The notes under the pieces are model-generated. The model saw nothing but the letters and a program-made list of their open reading frames with translations, made no database searches and was not told the origin of the DNA. Of a DNA stretch of 64,000 bases, positions 36,367-46,642 are shown one piece after another; positions within the stretch are counted from its first letter, which is position 1; every line of letters starts with the position of its first letter. The position numbers and the translations under genes are program-made. Origin of the DNA: Legionella sp. MW5194. GTDB taxonomy: Bacteria; Pseudomonadota; Gammaproteobacteria; Legionellales; Legionellaceae. The stretch lies in NCBI RefSeq assembly GCF_016864235.1, contig NZ_CP045733.1, forward strand, positions 62,001 through 126,000, given 5' to 3'.

Positions 36367-37118
36367 TTATTTTCGCTTTTTTGTTTCTCGCTCTCCTCTG
36401 TAACTGGGACCATCTAATGTAACCCGATATGAATTATGTCTTAATCTATCGATAGTGGCTGCAGCAAGTAATCGATTAGGGAAAGCAGAACCCCATTCGC
36501 TAAAGTCCAGATTGGATGTAATGATCGTTGATGCACGCTCATATCTTTCCGAGATTAGGTCGTGAAAATCCTCATCCTGGGGGTTGCGTAATGGTCTTAG
36601 TCCAAAATCATCGATGATTAGTAGTGGCATTTTCACCAGTTCTGAGAACTTTTTATCAAATCGACCTGATGCTCTAGCTGCTTGCAACTCATTAAAGAGT
36701 TGATTTTGCGAAAGCCAGAGTGTATCGATTCCTCTTTGTATCGCACAATGAGCTATGGCTTGAGCAATATGAGATTTCCCTGTTCCACAAGGTCCTACGA
36801 TGAGAATGGGAACTTTTTCTGCAATAAATGAACACGAGATTAACTCCTGTATTTGAGCGCGATTGATTTTAAGGTTAAAGTCAAAATCGAATGATTCTAT
36901 CGTCTTGTCACCACGGATACGTGCACGCTTCATTCGTGTTCTTAATTTTTGTTTTCCCTTCCTAATAACTCATCTTGAAGCAGTAATCCCAGAAACTCAG
37001 GGTAGCTTAGCTTCTTTTCTATAGACTCACGGTTACGCAGCGGGATGTTCTCAGCAACATGCGATAACCGTAGTTGTTTTAACTGCGAAGATAGCTCGGG
37101 CATCGGGTTTATCATCAT
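36367..37118 (-). pseudogene. istB: IS21 helper ATPase IstB, frameshifted (copy 2)
   Basis: Same protein as the intact IstB at 24345. Here AACAAAAATTAAG has five A where copy 1 has six, so the frame from ATG 37118 breaks after RENKN. The remaining 188 residues, including both Walker motifs, stay open from 36933. If the A run is a sequencing error, the gene is intact. Confidence 0.88.
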
Positions 37119-37250
37119 TTGTCTCCTGTTGTTTGTATTAGTGTAATAAGTGGGACGTATTCCGGCAGAACTTTCCCCCTACCGAATAGGGTTTGGCCAA
37201 TGTTGTCGGTTCTTCCTCATGCGGTAAGGCTTGCTTTTCAGCCCCAACCT

Positions 37251-38642
37251 CTAGCATCGTCTTGATTGTTTTATAATGCACGCTTTGAAAAACAAGCGCT
37301 CTATGGCAAGCAGCCTCCAGACGGTCATCGCCATATTTTTCCTAAGACCGAGAATGCTTTGTGCAGCCCGAAGATAATCTACGACTGAATCATTTAATAG
37401 TCCCTCAATAGCAATCACGCATTGGCTTCCAACTTCATGTGCTTGCTTTAGGCACCACTGGGCATCTCGCATCGAGTAAGCCAAAGCATTCGGTGGAAGG
37501 TGTTCTGGTATTGTATGTTTGGTGCCTGGTATTTCGAGTTTCGGATGGAGTGCTACCAGTTGATGATTGAAATACAGTCGGATAGTTGTATCCGTTGCTC
37601 TAAGCCAAAGCTCTTGCCGTGCGAGGCGATATGGACCTGAATATCGGCATTTCTTGTATTGCACATGGCAATCACCATGAAGCTTGACCTTTTCCCACGC
37701 CGCAAACTCGGGCGGATGGTTAGGCAGTTTTTTAAGAAGAGGTTGTTCAATTTCAAATAGAACCAAAGGCTTTTCATGAGTAGTGCCGTGGTTGCGCGCC
37801 AGCCTCTTGTATTAACCAGATCTTTAACTGCTCGTTCGCATCGTTTAAGCTTCTAAACTGGCGCAGTGGAACAAAGCGGTTTTTAACGTACTTAACCCCG
37901 GATTCAACTCGGCCTTTTTTCTGGGGATCATACGGAGGACATGGGGAAATAATAAAACCATAGCCTGATGCGCACTCCCCATATGCCTTTTGAACGCAAG
38001 GGTTGTGGTAACAAGCTTTCGTAATCGCACACTTCGCGTTATCTATAATTATTTTTTCTGGAACACCATTAAACCATTCAAAGGCACGCCGATGGCAGGC
38101 AAGCCATGTCTCAACATCCTGATGTAAGACCATTTCTGCATACATATGACGGCTCCAGGAGAGCACCATCACAAAGATCCAGGTCTTCTGTTCCTCTCCT
38201 TTGCCATCAGTAATTTTAGGTCCTTGCCCAAAGTCAACCTGTGCTGATTCGCCCGGTTTAAACTCTAATATCGTGGTGACCGCTCGTTGTTTTTCCTTGT
38301 AAGACTTGATATAGCGTTGAACAACGCTATAACTACTTTTAAAACCATGTTCTCGTTGTAAATGAGCATAGATAGTGCTGGCCTGAACGCCCTGTCTGGT
38401 CCATTCTTCAATCTTCACCCGGTATGGCTGTATGCTCAAAAAGCTATTGGCACTGCTCTTTTCAAAAATAACGCCAGTTCCTGTTCTGTGGGGATTGACT
38501 TATCCTTTTCTAACCAGCCTTGCTCTATCGCAATGTCACGCACCCTCCTAAGCGTTTTTCTATCGGCAAGTTTGTCACGGGACAGCCCTCTGAGCGTAGC
38601 GCCTTGACGCAATTGGCTAATAATAATGATATATTCGTGCAT
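37251..38642 (-). pseudogene. istA: IS21 transposase IstA, frameshifted (copy 2)
   Basis: It shares the AGCTTTTTGAGC break with copy 1, here at 38436-38439. The catalytic middle (VDFGQ, IIIDNAK, GRVESGVKYVK) is in one frame, unlike copy 1. It then breaks near 37795, where GGCGCGCAACC lacks two bases relative to copy 1 (GGCGCGCGCAACC). Near the 3' end two compensating run differences (five A for six, five T for four) change KKYGDDRLEAACHRALV to a different peptide. Confidence 0.87.
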
Positions 38643-38854
38643 CTCAAATCTCCGGTTTGACATCCATTTCCCCATTTATGAATAAACAGAGAAAAATTAT
38701 GTTCATTTTTAACCAAAGTTTGATAGGTGGGGTGGTCCCTTTAGCTGCTGACAGCCCGGTCCCTTTATGTGATGACTAGGTGGTCCCATTAAGTGCTAAT
38801 GGGGTGGTCCCTTTAGGTGATGACAAAGTGGTCCCATTAGGGTGCTGAATGACA

Positions 38855-39016
38855 GTTAGAGGCGAGGATTGTGCAAAACTCCTTTTTGATAAGGGCTTTA
38901 TTGATGTTCATCTTGCCACTGGCCATTCAAGAGATCGATTTAGCCAAATGCCATGGATTAAATCCATTGTTGGTAAAGAACCACCTTTTCGATTTGCACA
39001 CGGGAATTTAACATGA
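38855..39016 (+). pseudogene. 3' fragment of a gene truncated by IS21
   Basis: The frame is open from the IS21 border: VRGEDCAKLLFDKGFIDVHL, then ATGHSRDRFSQMPWIKSIVG and KEPPFRFAHGNLT, ending TGA. The stop overlaps the ATG of the next gene (ATGA), so they were co-translated. The LATGHSRDRFSQMPW segment suggests the C-terminal part of a receiver-like or other alpha/beta domain. Given the signalling genes that follow, a truncated response-regulator-type protein is my best guess. Confidence 0.5.
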
Positions 39017-39240
39017 ACTCAACGGATAAAGATAAATTAAAACACGATTTTTTAAACTCAATTGTTATCATCAACAGCATGACAAAATCGGCTTCGAGTT
39101 TCATTAATACAATTTCACAGTCAATGGAGACCAGCGATATTAATCAAAAACAGATGGAAAAATTTTTATATTCCATGAGCACTATTCGTGAGCAGACTGT
39201 AAAGATTGAAAATTATTTTCTATCTCTTTTGAATGAATAA
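39013..39240 (+). CDS. Small helical protein, histidine-kinase dimerisation-like, 75 aa
   Basis: Two amphipathic helices: STDKDKLKHDFLNSIVIINS with a lysine-histidine-aspartate-phenylalanine-leucine-asparagine motif, then KQMEKFLYSMSTIREQTVKI. The KHDFLNS motif resembles the H-box of HisKA dimerisation domains, in which the His is phosphorylated, and there is no ATPase domain. It is coupled by ATGA overlap to the truncated gene upstream. It may be an HPt-like phosphotransfer protein working with the response regulator at 39388-40240. This is inference from a short motif. Confidence 0.5.
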   Translation: MNSTDKDKLKHDFLNSIVIINSMTKSASSFINTISQSMETSDINQKQMEKFLYSMSTIREQTVKIENYFLSLLNE

Positions 39241-39387
39241 TTCTGCCAAATTATCTCTCTGCTAGATATGAGGAATATGAAACCACCCTTCCCCAATTTA
39301 TAGAATCAGTTAAATGATCTTTGGTAATACTGTAGTAGTAATTGTTATCTAGCTTTTTCGCATCAAATAAATAGTTAATCCACTCAC

Positions 39388-40240
39388 TTATTGGTTTTTA
39401 TATTCTTTTTCTGATAACAAGAATAATATTTTCTCTTTTTTTGCAACAGCGGCTATAGTCTGTTTGGGTAGTTCATATCCCTGCATTAAATCTAATTGAT
39501 CAGATAGCTCTTTTACATGTCTAATGATAAGCCATGTAGGTTTGGCATCTTTATCAAGAAATAAAACACTCCCTGAATTATCAACTAGATAATATTCAAC
39601 AGCCTGTGCTTGCAGTAAAACACTGGCAAATAATTGTTGATATAATTCATTACCAAATAAATCACTAATGGAGTTTTCATACGCATTAACTATATTCTTT
39701 GTTAACTCTCTAAAATAGCGCTGAGTTAGGTCATCGACAGCTAATGTAATTTCTGGATATAGATTTTCGCTTGTCTTGAGTATAAATTTATCAATTAAAC
39801 CGTTATTGAACGCGCTGATCGCTGTATCTTTATCTGCTTCTGCCGTTAGCATAATTTTAAAGATTTTTTCTCTTTAATTTTTTGCAAAATTCAATTCCAT
39901 TAATAACGGGCATTTGATAATCCACTACTAACAGTGGGGCATGCTCAAACCTTGCTTTATCATAAATCAGGTTTAACATTTTACTAACATCAAAGCCAAT
40001 AACCCGATCATTAGTAGTATCTAGATTAACATCATTCATCAATTTGAAAATTGATTGGGTAACATCCTGACTATCATTATCAATCAGATGAAAAGCCATA
40101 TCTGAGCTTGTAAGTGTCAGTATATTAAATTTTTCGCCAAATTCTAAATCTAACGCATCCAAAAATGCACGGTTATCATCTAAAAAAATGACTTTTATCG
40201 GATGATAAAAACAGGTAGGTCTTGCATCAATAATAGTCAT
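39388..40240 (-). pseudogene. Response-regulator gene broken by one frameshift
   Basis: The N-terminal frame (39857-40240) has the acidic pocket (VIFLDDNRAFLDAL) and the phospho-acceptor Asp (LLVVDYQMPVINGIEF). The C-terminal frame (39388-39852) has the conserved Thr (MLTAEADKDTAI) and Lys (DKFILKTSENLYP), then a unique output region. One A fewer in the AAAAAA run near 39866 joins them as CKKLKRKIFKIMLTAE. The repaired protein is about 283 residues. An unusual insertion (NDSQDVTQSIFKLMNDVNLD) sits between strand and acceptor. The output domain is not recognised. Confidence 0.75.
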
Positions 40241-41214
40241 ATAGTAATTCCTCTACGTTACAGCTTTAATTGCATCACACCCATGATAAATCGCCAATAT
40301 TTCAGACTCCTAATTTATACTGTATTGTTCCATTATCATTGCTGTTAAGGAAAATTAAACTAACATGGATGTCGCTTTGTATAATAAATGATTATTCAAA
40401 TTTTTCCTCCTCAATTTTATATTTTGTCACTTAAGTTGTAGTTGTTTATATTTTGCGATTAAGTTTGAATACTTTTCCTGTTAATTTTTTTCTCTCAAAC
40501 GTTTGTTAATTTGTAATCACCATAATTTGCTTTAAAATTTGCCGCCTCATAAATCTACACCATTCCATAACCCCATGTGAATTACAGAATATTGTTTATT
40601 TTTATTGTTTATAATCAATAAGTTACTAAAATTATCCCCGGGGACAATTTATGAAACCGATAATTCCTAGTAGAAGTTTCGTAAAATTAAAAGCGCTTGT
40701 TGAAACAGAGACAGGATCGAATTTAATAAAAAATTCAACAGTCCAAAAACAAAAAACATCATCCTAAAGATAATTAAGATTATCATAAAATTAGAATGCA
40801 ACCCTATTAATTAATATTTGTAGATAATTAATTCGTCACACATTTAGTATAGGTTGATTACTTTAATATTTAAAAAACAAGCTTTGCTTAAATCAGGAAT
40901 AAATTTCTTAGATCTATAAATGAGTTAAATAAATACTGCGAGAGAAAAGATCTTATCGTTAAATGGATTATTGAAAAATGTTAAGCGATAAACCTATTTA
41001 ACTTGATAATAGATACATAGTTATAAAAACTAATTTATCCATTCAAGTAGAGAAGCTAATCTCAGCTCCAACAACACCAGCGATCAATATTCGTTAAAAA
41101 AATATAATCTTCGCTATGGACAAAGACAAATAAGCAACCATCCATAATCTTTTATAAAACATAAAGATAGTGTAATGTCCGCATCAACTTTTAAGGAGTA
41201 GCTGAGTTTTAAGG
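40241..41214. other. AT-rich region with one iteron-like unit and a possible small ORF
   Basis: Nearly 1 kb with no clear gene. It contains CATAAATCTACACC at 40548-40561, the same unit as the repeats at 42785, followed by TTTATAATCAATAAGTTACT, which resembles the sequence after the main repeat array (TTAAAATCAATTAGTTACT, 42946-42964). A palindrome TCCCCGGGGA lies at 40635-40644. Confidence 0.5.
40651..40767 (+). CDS. Possible small ORF, 38 aa
   Basis: ATG 40651 follows GGGGACAATTT and encodes a basic peptide (KPIIPSRSFVKLKALVETET, ending TVQKQKTSS). It begins just after a TCCCCGGGGA palindrome. No family is recognised, and it could be chance. Confidence 0.2.
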   Translation: MKPIIPSRSFVKLKALVETETGSNLIKNSTVQKQKTSS

Positions 41215-42240
41215 ATGGGTAAAGCGATAAAAGTGATTATCACGCAAGAGCAAAAACAAACACTTCTAAAACTAAGAGGCTCGCGAACGGGAAAAAATAT
41301 AGGGGAGCGAGCGTATTATGTTTTACTGTCCTCATCAGGCAAAAGTATAGGTGAAATCTCAGCGCAATTGAGTCGTAATCCACACACGGTGAGATGTTGG
41401 ATAAAACGTTATTTACATTTTGGCATTTCAGGATTAATAGATAAAAATTCAAGCGGTCGACCGAATCAATTGAGAGAAAAAGTCAAGGAAGAGCTCAACC
41501 AATTGCTAAGTGTATCGCCCAAGGAGTACGGTTACCAACAGTCTGGATGGCAAATTAATCTTCAATTAGATCAATTGACTAAAACGGTTGGCTCTGTGAG
41601 TGCGACAACAGTAAAGCGAGCACTTCATGAGCATGGATGGGTATATAAACGCTATTCTAAAAAGCCCCCACTGAATGCGCCGAGTAAAGAAGATAAAGCA
41701 GCTTATATTGAAAAAATGGTTGCATCGCTAAGTAAACAAAAGTTAGAGCATGAAATAGAAATATTATTTGCAGATGAGTCTCACTTCTCAAACGAACCCT
41801 ATGTAGAGAGAGGTTGGTTTAAACGTGGCGAAAAAAAACCCGTCCACACCAACAAAATGAGAGAAAGTAAAACATTATTTGGTGCTCTGAGTTTAAGCTC
41901 ACAAGCTTTTTATTGGAAACAAGCCGAAAGAGGAACTCTAAGATATTTATTCAATTTCTACATCAATTACATAAAAGCTAAACCCAACAAAAAGATAGTG
42001 ATGATTATTGATAATGGCTCTATTCATCGCAGCAAAAAGGTTTCAAAATTTGTGAAAAAACACGAATGGGTGGAGTTATTTTTTTTACCACCATATTCAC
42101 CTGAATATAATCCAATTGAGCTATTTTGGAAGTGGTTGAAGAGGAAAATATATGGTGCGAATGGATTTACTTGTATTGAGCAATTGATTGCTCGTATTAG
42201 AAAATTTATCTGGCATTACAATGAAAATAAATTTGCTTGA
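41215..42240 (+). CDS. IS630-family transposase, intact
   Basis: A 341-residue transposase. The N-terminal helix-turn-helix region is SIGEISAQLSRNPHTVRCWI, then a winged segment (YGYQQSGWQINLQLDQL). The DDE domain has LFADESHFSNEPYVERGW, MIIDNGSIHRSKKVSKF and the signature LPPYSPEYNPIELFWKWLK. AAGGAG occurs upstream (41189-41196) but sits far from the ATG. The flanks are AT-rich, so the TA target duplication cannot be singled out. It lies between the two iteron-like regions. Confidence 0.93.
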   Translation: MGKAIKVIITQEQKQTLLKLRGSRTGKNIGERAYYVLLSSSGKSIGEISAQLSRNPHTVRCWIKRYLHFGISGLIDKNSSGRPNQLREKVKEELNQLLSVSPKEYGYQQSGWQINLQLDQLTKTVGSVSATTVKRALHEHGWVYKRYSKKPPLNAPSKEDKAAYIEKMVASLSKQKLEHEIEILFADESHFSNEPYVERGWFKRGEKKPVHTNKMRESKTLFGALSLSSQAFYWKQAERGTLRYLFNFYINYIKAKPNKKIVMIIDNGSIHRSKKVSKFVKKHEWVELFFLPPYSPEYNPIELFWKWLKRKIYGANGFTCIEQLIARIRKFIWHYNENKFA

Positions 42241-42784
42241 CCCTATTCAATTTGAGTTTAACGCATATCGGGAGTTGTTATAAATGTTTTTGGATGGTTA
42301 CTTATAATAGATTTAACTCAATACGTGGACCCTTATTACGGGCATATATAGCTGAATAACCAAGATACTTAGCAAGAATTAATCACAAACTAACACCGCT
42401 ACAAAGTAGCAATTGGTATGATTATTTAATCGCAAATGAAGTTATTCTGTTACAACTAGAAATGAAATCTAGAATATGGAAATAACATTCGTTTATATCT
42501 ATTCCCGAATTTATTCTATTATCAAAGTTAATCAATGTGCGACTTATTCGAGCAAACGCAAAAAGTATAGTGTGGTACTATCCAGTTAAACATATCTTAT
42601 TGCAGGGTAGAGATTTAATACAAAAGATAAGTATACCCAAACAAACATCAGGATAATCTTTTACTGAGATTCGCAATACCACTTGCCACTCCGAATTTTC
42701 AAAGTTTCTAGAGCAAAAGATCCAGCCGCCTAAAATCTAGCATTCATTGCATTAGGTAGATTATGGATAAAAGTTAAAATCTCT
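42241..42784. other. Region without an intact gene
   Basis: About 540 bases after the IS630 gene. A short open stretch on the plus strand near 42364-42485 reads RYLARINHKLTPLQSSNWYD and ends EMKSRIWK. It has a stop just upstream and no start, so it looks like a gene remnant. I see no RNA gene. Confidence 0.4.
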
Positions 42785-42925
42785 CCCATAAATCTACACC
42801 ATTATCATATAACTACACCACAATACCCCATAAAGCTACACATATGATTAAAAAACCTTTTGAACCCCATATTACTACACAGAAAAACTCATAAACCTAC
42901 ACTATCACTCCCAAATAGATACACA
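42785..42925. repeat. Iteron-like repeats, probable plasmid origin
   Basis: Six units of CATAAA-N-CTACACC-like sequence start at about 42787, 42806, 42829, 42868, 42890 and 42912. The spacings are 19-23 bases with one double gap. Most are preceded by C or T runs (CCCATAAATCTACACC, CCCATAAAGCTACACA, CTCATAAACCTACACT). Direct repeats of one to two helical turns next to a Rep_3 initiator gene fit iterons bound by Rep. An AT-rich stretch follows, as expected for origin melting. No clear DnaA box is seen. Confidence 0.65.
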
Positions 42926-43125
42926 ATTATCCTTTCATAAATCATTTAAAATCAATTAGTTACTGTGTTTTATATAAGGAATCTATGAATAGAAGAAAAA
43001 AGATATATATTTTTCTTTTTTATAAATTTAAAAGAATAGTACAAATTACCGCTTGCAAATTCATTTCAAAGAAGATAGCCTAATAACAAATAGTACAAAA
43101 CACCTTATTGTAAGAAGGGGGATGG
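42926..43125. promoter_or_regulatory. AT-rich leader of the partition operon
   Basis: About 200 very AT-rich bases between the repeats and parA, including TTTTATATAAGGAATCTATG and long A/T runs. It may be the melting region of the origin and hold the par promoter. GAAGGGGGATGG is the ribosome site for parA. Confidence 0.4.
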
Positions 43126-44040
43126 ATGAAAGTAATTACAACAGCCGGAAACAAAGGAGGGATTGGCAAATCAACTATTGCACTCACTCTTGCACAATAT
43201 CTAGCTAAATGTAAAAACATGAAAGGGGCATTTATTGATTTAGACCCACAAGGTAATTCTTCATCTAGCCTAATTCCAACTACCAGAGATCCTGCTCACC
43301 CAACGGGTTATATGCCTAAAGCGCATCCAGAGTGGGATCCTAATAACTTACCAGAAGATGATCCACATTGGGATGGTGTTAGTAGTATTGCAGATATATT
43401 CATAGGTAAATCTATTTATCCATACCCAACATGGGTTGACAATTTACATTGTTTCCCTTCTTTTGCTTCATTACTGGAAGATGCACAACGTGTTCTAAAA
43501 GTTGATGTAAAAGAAAAAGTTATAAATCGTCTTAAAGAATTTACCGAAATGCTGTCAACCCACAGTGATTACCAATTTGTTATTATTGATACGAATCCAC
43601 AGTTTGGCCCACTAACAATGGCAGGGTTGCGAGCAGCAACTCATGGACTATTGCCAACCGAACTAGAACAATATGGTATTAATGGAACCATAGGTATGAT
43701 CCAAGCAATTTCACAAGAGCAACTTAGAAGAGTAAAAGATGACACAATCAAAATAGCGGGAATTTTACCTAACCAAGTTCGTAAAACAGCAGTACATACT
43801 AAGTTCCTTAATGACTTGCGTTCGATAGAGAAATCAGAAGAATGGTTGTTACCTCCGATCGCCCAAAGAACTATTTATTCAGAATTGGTAGTAGAAGATG
43901 CAAAACCTAATTGTGTATTTAATCTACCGCAAACACATCTAGCTAGAATTGAGAGTGAAAAATGGTGTTCTTATGTATATGACAGGGTATTTCATAATGT
44001 ATACAACAAAATAGAAGAAAAGGAGGCTTCTTATGGTTAG
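43126..44040 (+). CDS. parA: ParA-family partition ATPase
   Basis: A 304-residue deviant-Walker ATPase. It has Walker A' AGNKGGIGKSTIALTL, Walker A''/switch FIDLDPQGNSSSSL, and Walker B FVIIDTNPQFGPL. There is no N-terminal DNA-binding extension, so it is of the short type. An insertion (TRDPAHPTGYMPKAHPEWD) follows the DPQGN motif. ParA forms ATP-bound gradients on the nucleoid to position plasmid-ParB complexes. It overlaps parB by 8 bases. GAAGGGGGATGG is a strong ribosome site. Confidence 0.93.
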   Translation: MKVITTAGNKGGIGKSTIALTLAQYLAKCKNMKGAFIDLDPQGNSSSSLIPTTRDPAHPTGYMPKAHPEWDPNNLPEDDPHWDGVSSIADIFIGKSIYPYPTWVDNLHCFPSFASLLEDAQRVLKVDVKEKVINRLKEFTEMLSTHSDYQFVIIDTNPQFGPLTMAGLRAATHGLLPTELEQYGINGTIGMIQAISQEQLRRVKDDTIKIAGILPNQVRKTAVHTKFLNDLRSIEKSEEWLLPPIAQRTIYSELVVEDAKPNCVFNLPQTHLARIESEKWCSYVYDRVFHNVYNKIEEKEASYG

Positions 44041-45058
44041 TAAATTCAAACTAAATCCAGTCAAAACCGGAGAGACAAAGGAAGCCATATCAAGAACACT
44101 GGCGATTGCCAATGATTATGCTGGGGAACTGTCAATAGAAGTATTATCCTTAGATAAAATAGAACTTGATCCAGAAAACAATCGTGAACTAGCACTAACT
44201 CTTCATGATGCTATGAATGGAATAGATCCTTCTGATCCTGACTATGCAAAAAAGAAAAATGATTGGAAGTCACTTGAGTCATTAGCAAAAACTATACTAG
44301 ATGATCAGTTAATTAACCCCATATTTGTATACAGGTTTGGGAACAAATGTCGTTTAATCGCTGGTGAACGTAGAACCTTGGCCTCAGCGATTGCTGGTAA
44401 AAAGGAAATTATAGCAAGAATTGCAAGTCAACGACCTGTTGGTACAAAGTTAAGAGTTCTACAGTGGATTGAGAATAATGAGCGTGTTGACTTATCTCTG
44501 GCTGAAAGAGTTGCGAGCATTGAGGCTATTGTTAAGGAATATTTAAACGAAAATAAAGGAAAAAATGATAACGAGAAAATAACATCAAAAGTTTTAAGTG
44601 ACTTAACAGGAATGTCCATAACACAATCTCGAAGATATATTCTGATTCTGCAAGCTAGCCCAGACATAAAACAAGCGATTGTTGAAGGAAAAATAGAGAA
44701 TATAAAGTTAATTGAATTAATTATTTCAGTTGAAAATGCAGAACATCAACAAGTTCTTTTAAAGGCTGCCATAGAAAATCTATCCTTTGAAGCAATTGTT
44801 AAGCTAAAAAAAGAACTCGAATTTTCATTAGTTACAAAAAAAGAAATAAGAGGACGTAAACAATTAAATGTTAGTTTAGGTAAGGTAAAACCCAATATTG
44901 CCAAAATTATCTTTGATGCCTTAGTTTCAAGCAACATTCTACACGAGAGCATCGTCGAGCAAATGAATATGTTAAGCAATAATGTCCAATGGAATAATGG
45001 TAAATCAGTTGAGGAGTGCTTTAAAAAAATAATTCCTCTAATTGCTCAGGAAGTGTGA
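44033..45058 (+). CDS. parB: ParB-family centromere-binding protein (first)
   Basis: A 341-residue ParB-like protein. The N-terminal ParB/Srx domain has IELDPENNRELALTL and the GERR box (CRLIAGERRTLASAIAG). A helix-turn-helix follows (KVLSDLTGMSITQSRRYIL), then a C-terminal region of charged helices. An insertion (NGIDPSDPDYAKKKNDW) lies before the catalytic box. It overlaps parA and is followed within a few bases by the next gene. Together with ParA it should segregate this replicon, with parS unidentified. Confidence 0.88.
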   Translation: MVSKFKLNPVKTGETKEAISRTLAIANDYAGELSIEVLSLDKIELDPENNRELALTLHDAMNGIDPSDPDYAKKKNDWKSLESLAKTILDDQLINPIFVYRFGNKCRLIAGERRTLASAIAGKKEIIARIASQRPVGTKLRVLQWIENNERVDLSLAERVASIEAIVKEYLNENKGKNDNEKITSKVLSDLTGMSITQSRRYILILQASPDIKQAIVEGKIENIKLIELIISVENAEHQQVLLKAAIENLSFEAIVKLKKELEFSLVTKKEIRGRKQLNVSLGKVKPNIAKIIFDALVSSNILHESIVEQMNMLSNNVQWNNGKSVEECFKKIIPLIAQEV

Positions 45059-45063
45059 TTAAA

Positions 45064-45435
45064 ATGAATAAACTGAAACTCAATAATAATGAAGACGATA
45101 AGAAAATTATTACATTTACTATTAATAAAGAAATTAAAGAGTCACTCAGAGAAATTCTGTTAAATTCTGAAAAATATAATTTAAAAAAGAAAACTGATTG
45201 GGTAAACGAAGCCATCATAATGTTAAAGGAAAATCCTGATTACAAAGAAATGGTACTCAATGCAGAAGGGAATAGTGAAAATTTTGTATTTGATAAAATT
45301 TACATGACATTTAAGCAACGATGTTTTTTTTCTGATATGAGAAGTGAAGTTGTAAAGGAATATCCTGATATAAGAGGCCCTCAAACTGCCATAATACGCG
45401 CTGCTATTTTGAGTAGAATGATGAGGAAAAAATAA
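45064..45435 (+). CDS. Hypothetical plasmid protein between parB and rep, 123 aa
   Basis: A basic, helical protein with ITFTINKEIKESLREILLN at the N-terminus, which could be a ribbon-helix-helix start, then KTDWVNEAIIMLKENPDY. The C-terminal half includes YMTFKQRCFFSDMRSEVVKE and ends AAILSRMMRKK. A GTG at 45055 overlaps parB, but ATG 45064 is the likelier start. Its place in the par-rep operon and its possible DNA-binding fold suggest regulation of replication or partition. I do not recognise the family. Confidence 0.6.
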   Translation: MNKLKLNNNEDDKKIITFTINKEIKESLREILLNSEKYNLKKKTDWVNEAIIMLKENPDYKEMVLNAEGNSENFVFDKIYMTFKQRCFFSDMRSEVVKEYPDIRGPQTAIIRAAILSRMMRKK

Positions 45436-45460
45436 GAAAAAAGGCCAAACGGAATGGGTA

Positions 45461-46641
45461 ATGTTCGCTGAAAAAACAATACGTAAACATGTAACAATTA
45501 TTCATGCATACTCTTTAATGAGTGTATTGCAACGGAAAATTGTCAATGTGCTTTTGTATGAAGCAATAAAAGGAGATGGCCGCATAAATAACCATCAAAA
45601 TTCGGTCGCTGTCGAATGCAATATGCCTTTTTCTAAGCTGTTAAAAGCAGTTAAGTTCAATAGTAATAATACCCAATATCTAAAAGAGTCCATTGATGGG
45701 TTGGCATCATTAAAAATAGAATGGAATTTATTGAAAGATAAGGTACCTACAGATATCTCTTTTTTAAATTTACGAGTTTTACATGGTGCACCTACGTTCT
45801 ATCAGGATAATACCATCAATTTTTCTTTTCATAAAATCATGCTTGATTTACTAGTTAATCCATCTATATACGGTACTATTGACATTGATCTGCAATCTGA
45901 ATTTGAATCGAAATATGGTCATGCTCTTTATGAAAATAGTACACGGTTTATTAACTTACAAAAAAATAAAATTATTTCGTTAGATACATTTAGAAAAATT
46001 TTAGGAGTTCCTGAAGATAAATATCCAAGTATGCGGGAACTTACAAGAAATGTCATTTCGCCTTCATTAGAAGAGGTTAATGATCGAGCTAATTTTGCTG
46101 TTAGTTTGGATCAATAAGAGTTGGTAGAAAAATTACTGGATTTGAGGTGTTAGTCCAGAATAAAAAAAATACAATAAAATCAGAAGTCAGCTGTATTGAT
46201 TATGAAAATGAGAAGATGCATAAAGAAATAAAAGTAACTTTTGGTATATTAAATGAGTCTATATTAGAAAATATTATAAATAACTACTCAGAAGAATATA
46301 TTCAAGAGAAGATTAACTATACCAAGAAATATGCAAAAAAAGAGCGCACAGGTTTTTATCCAATTCCATATTTTATTAGTGCTTTAAAATATGATTATAA
46401 ATTCAAGGAAGAATCTAAGCCAGACGGTTCTCAAGAAAAAGAATCTAATGAACAAATTGAGTGGGAAAAGAAATTATTCGCTTTACAGGCAGAGCTTAAT
46501 CATTGGGAAAAACTATCAGGTTATACTAAAGCTGGAGATAATCAAGAGCATGTTAAAAACATGCAGAAATTTGTTCTGGAAACCCGGGAAAAATTAAAGC
46601 AACATTATTTAGAGAAGCCCATTAAAATGGAGGCGGTTTAA
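45461..46641 (+). pseudogene. Rep_3-type plasmid replication initiator, one frameshift
   Basis: The first frame (45461-46117) starts TIRKHVTIIHAYSLMSVLQR and shows the Rep_3 winged-helix pattern: SLKIEWNLLKD and DIDLQSEFESKYGHALYENS, then KIISLDTFRKILGVPEDKYP. It stops after ANFAVSLDQ. One more G near 46107 continues as GSIRVGRKITGFEVLVQNKK, the expected second winged helix, and on through 46147-46641 to about 393 residues. The C-terminal tail is longer than usual. Rep binds iterons such as those at 42785. If the G is a sequencing error, the gene is intact. Confidence 0.8.
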
Positions 46642-46642
46642 T

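Larger units (their letters stand above)
36261..38854 (-). mobile_element. IS21-family insertion sequence, copy 2 (inverted, 2594 bp)
   Basis: Tips TGTCATTCAGCA face each other at 36261 and 38854, and the GGGACC-word array is at the right end (38733-38844). It is nearly identical to copy 1 but in the opposite orientation, with net length difference of 3 bases caused by small indels. No target duplication is seen (ATAGT on the left, GTTAG on the right). Either a deletion or a rearrangement has removed one original flank. It truncates the gene fragment at 38855. Confidence 0.92.

Noticed and set aside
42785-42925. Direct repeats considered as a CRISPR array
   Set aside because: Units of about 14 bases with 19-23 base period, degenerate, beside a Rep_3 gene. 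There are no spacers of CRISPR length and no cas genes.
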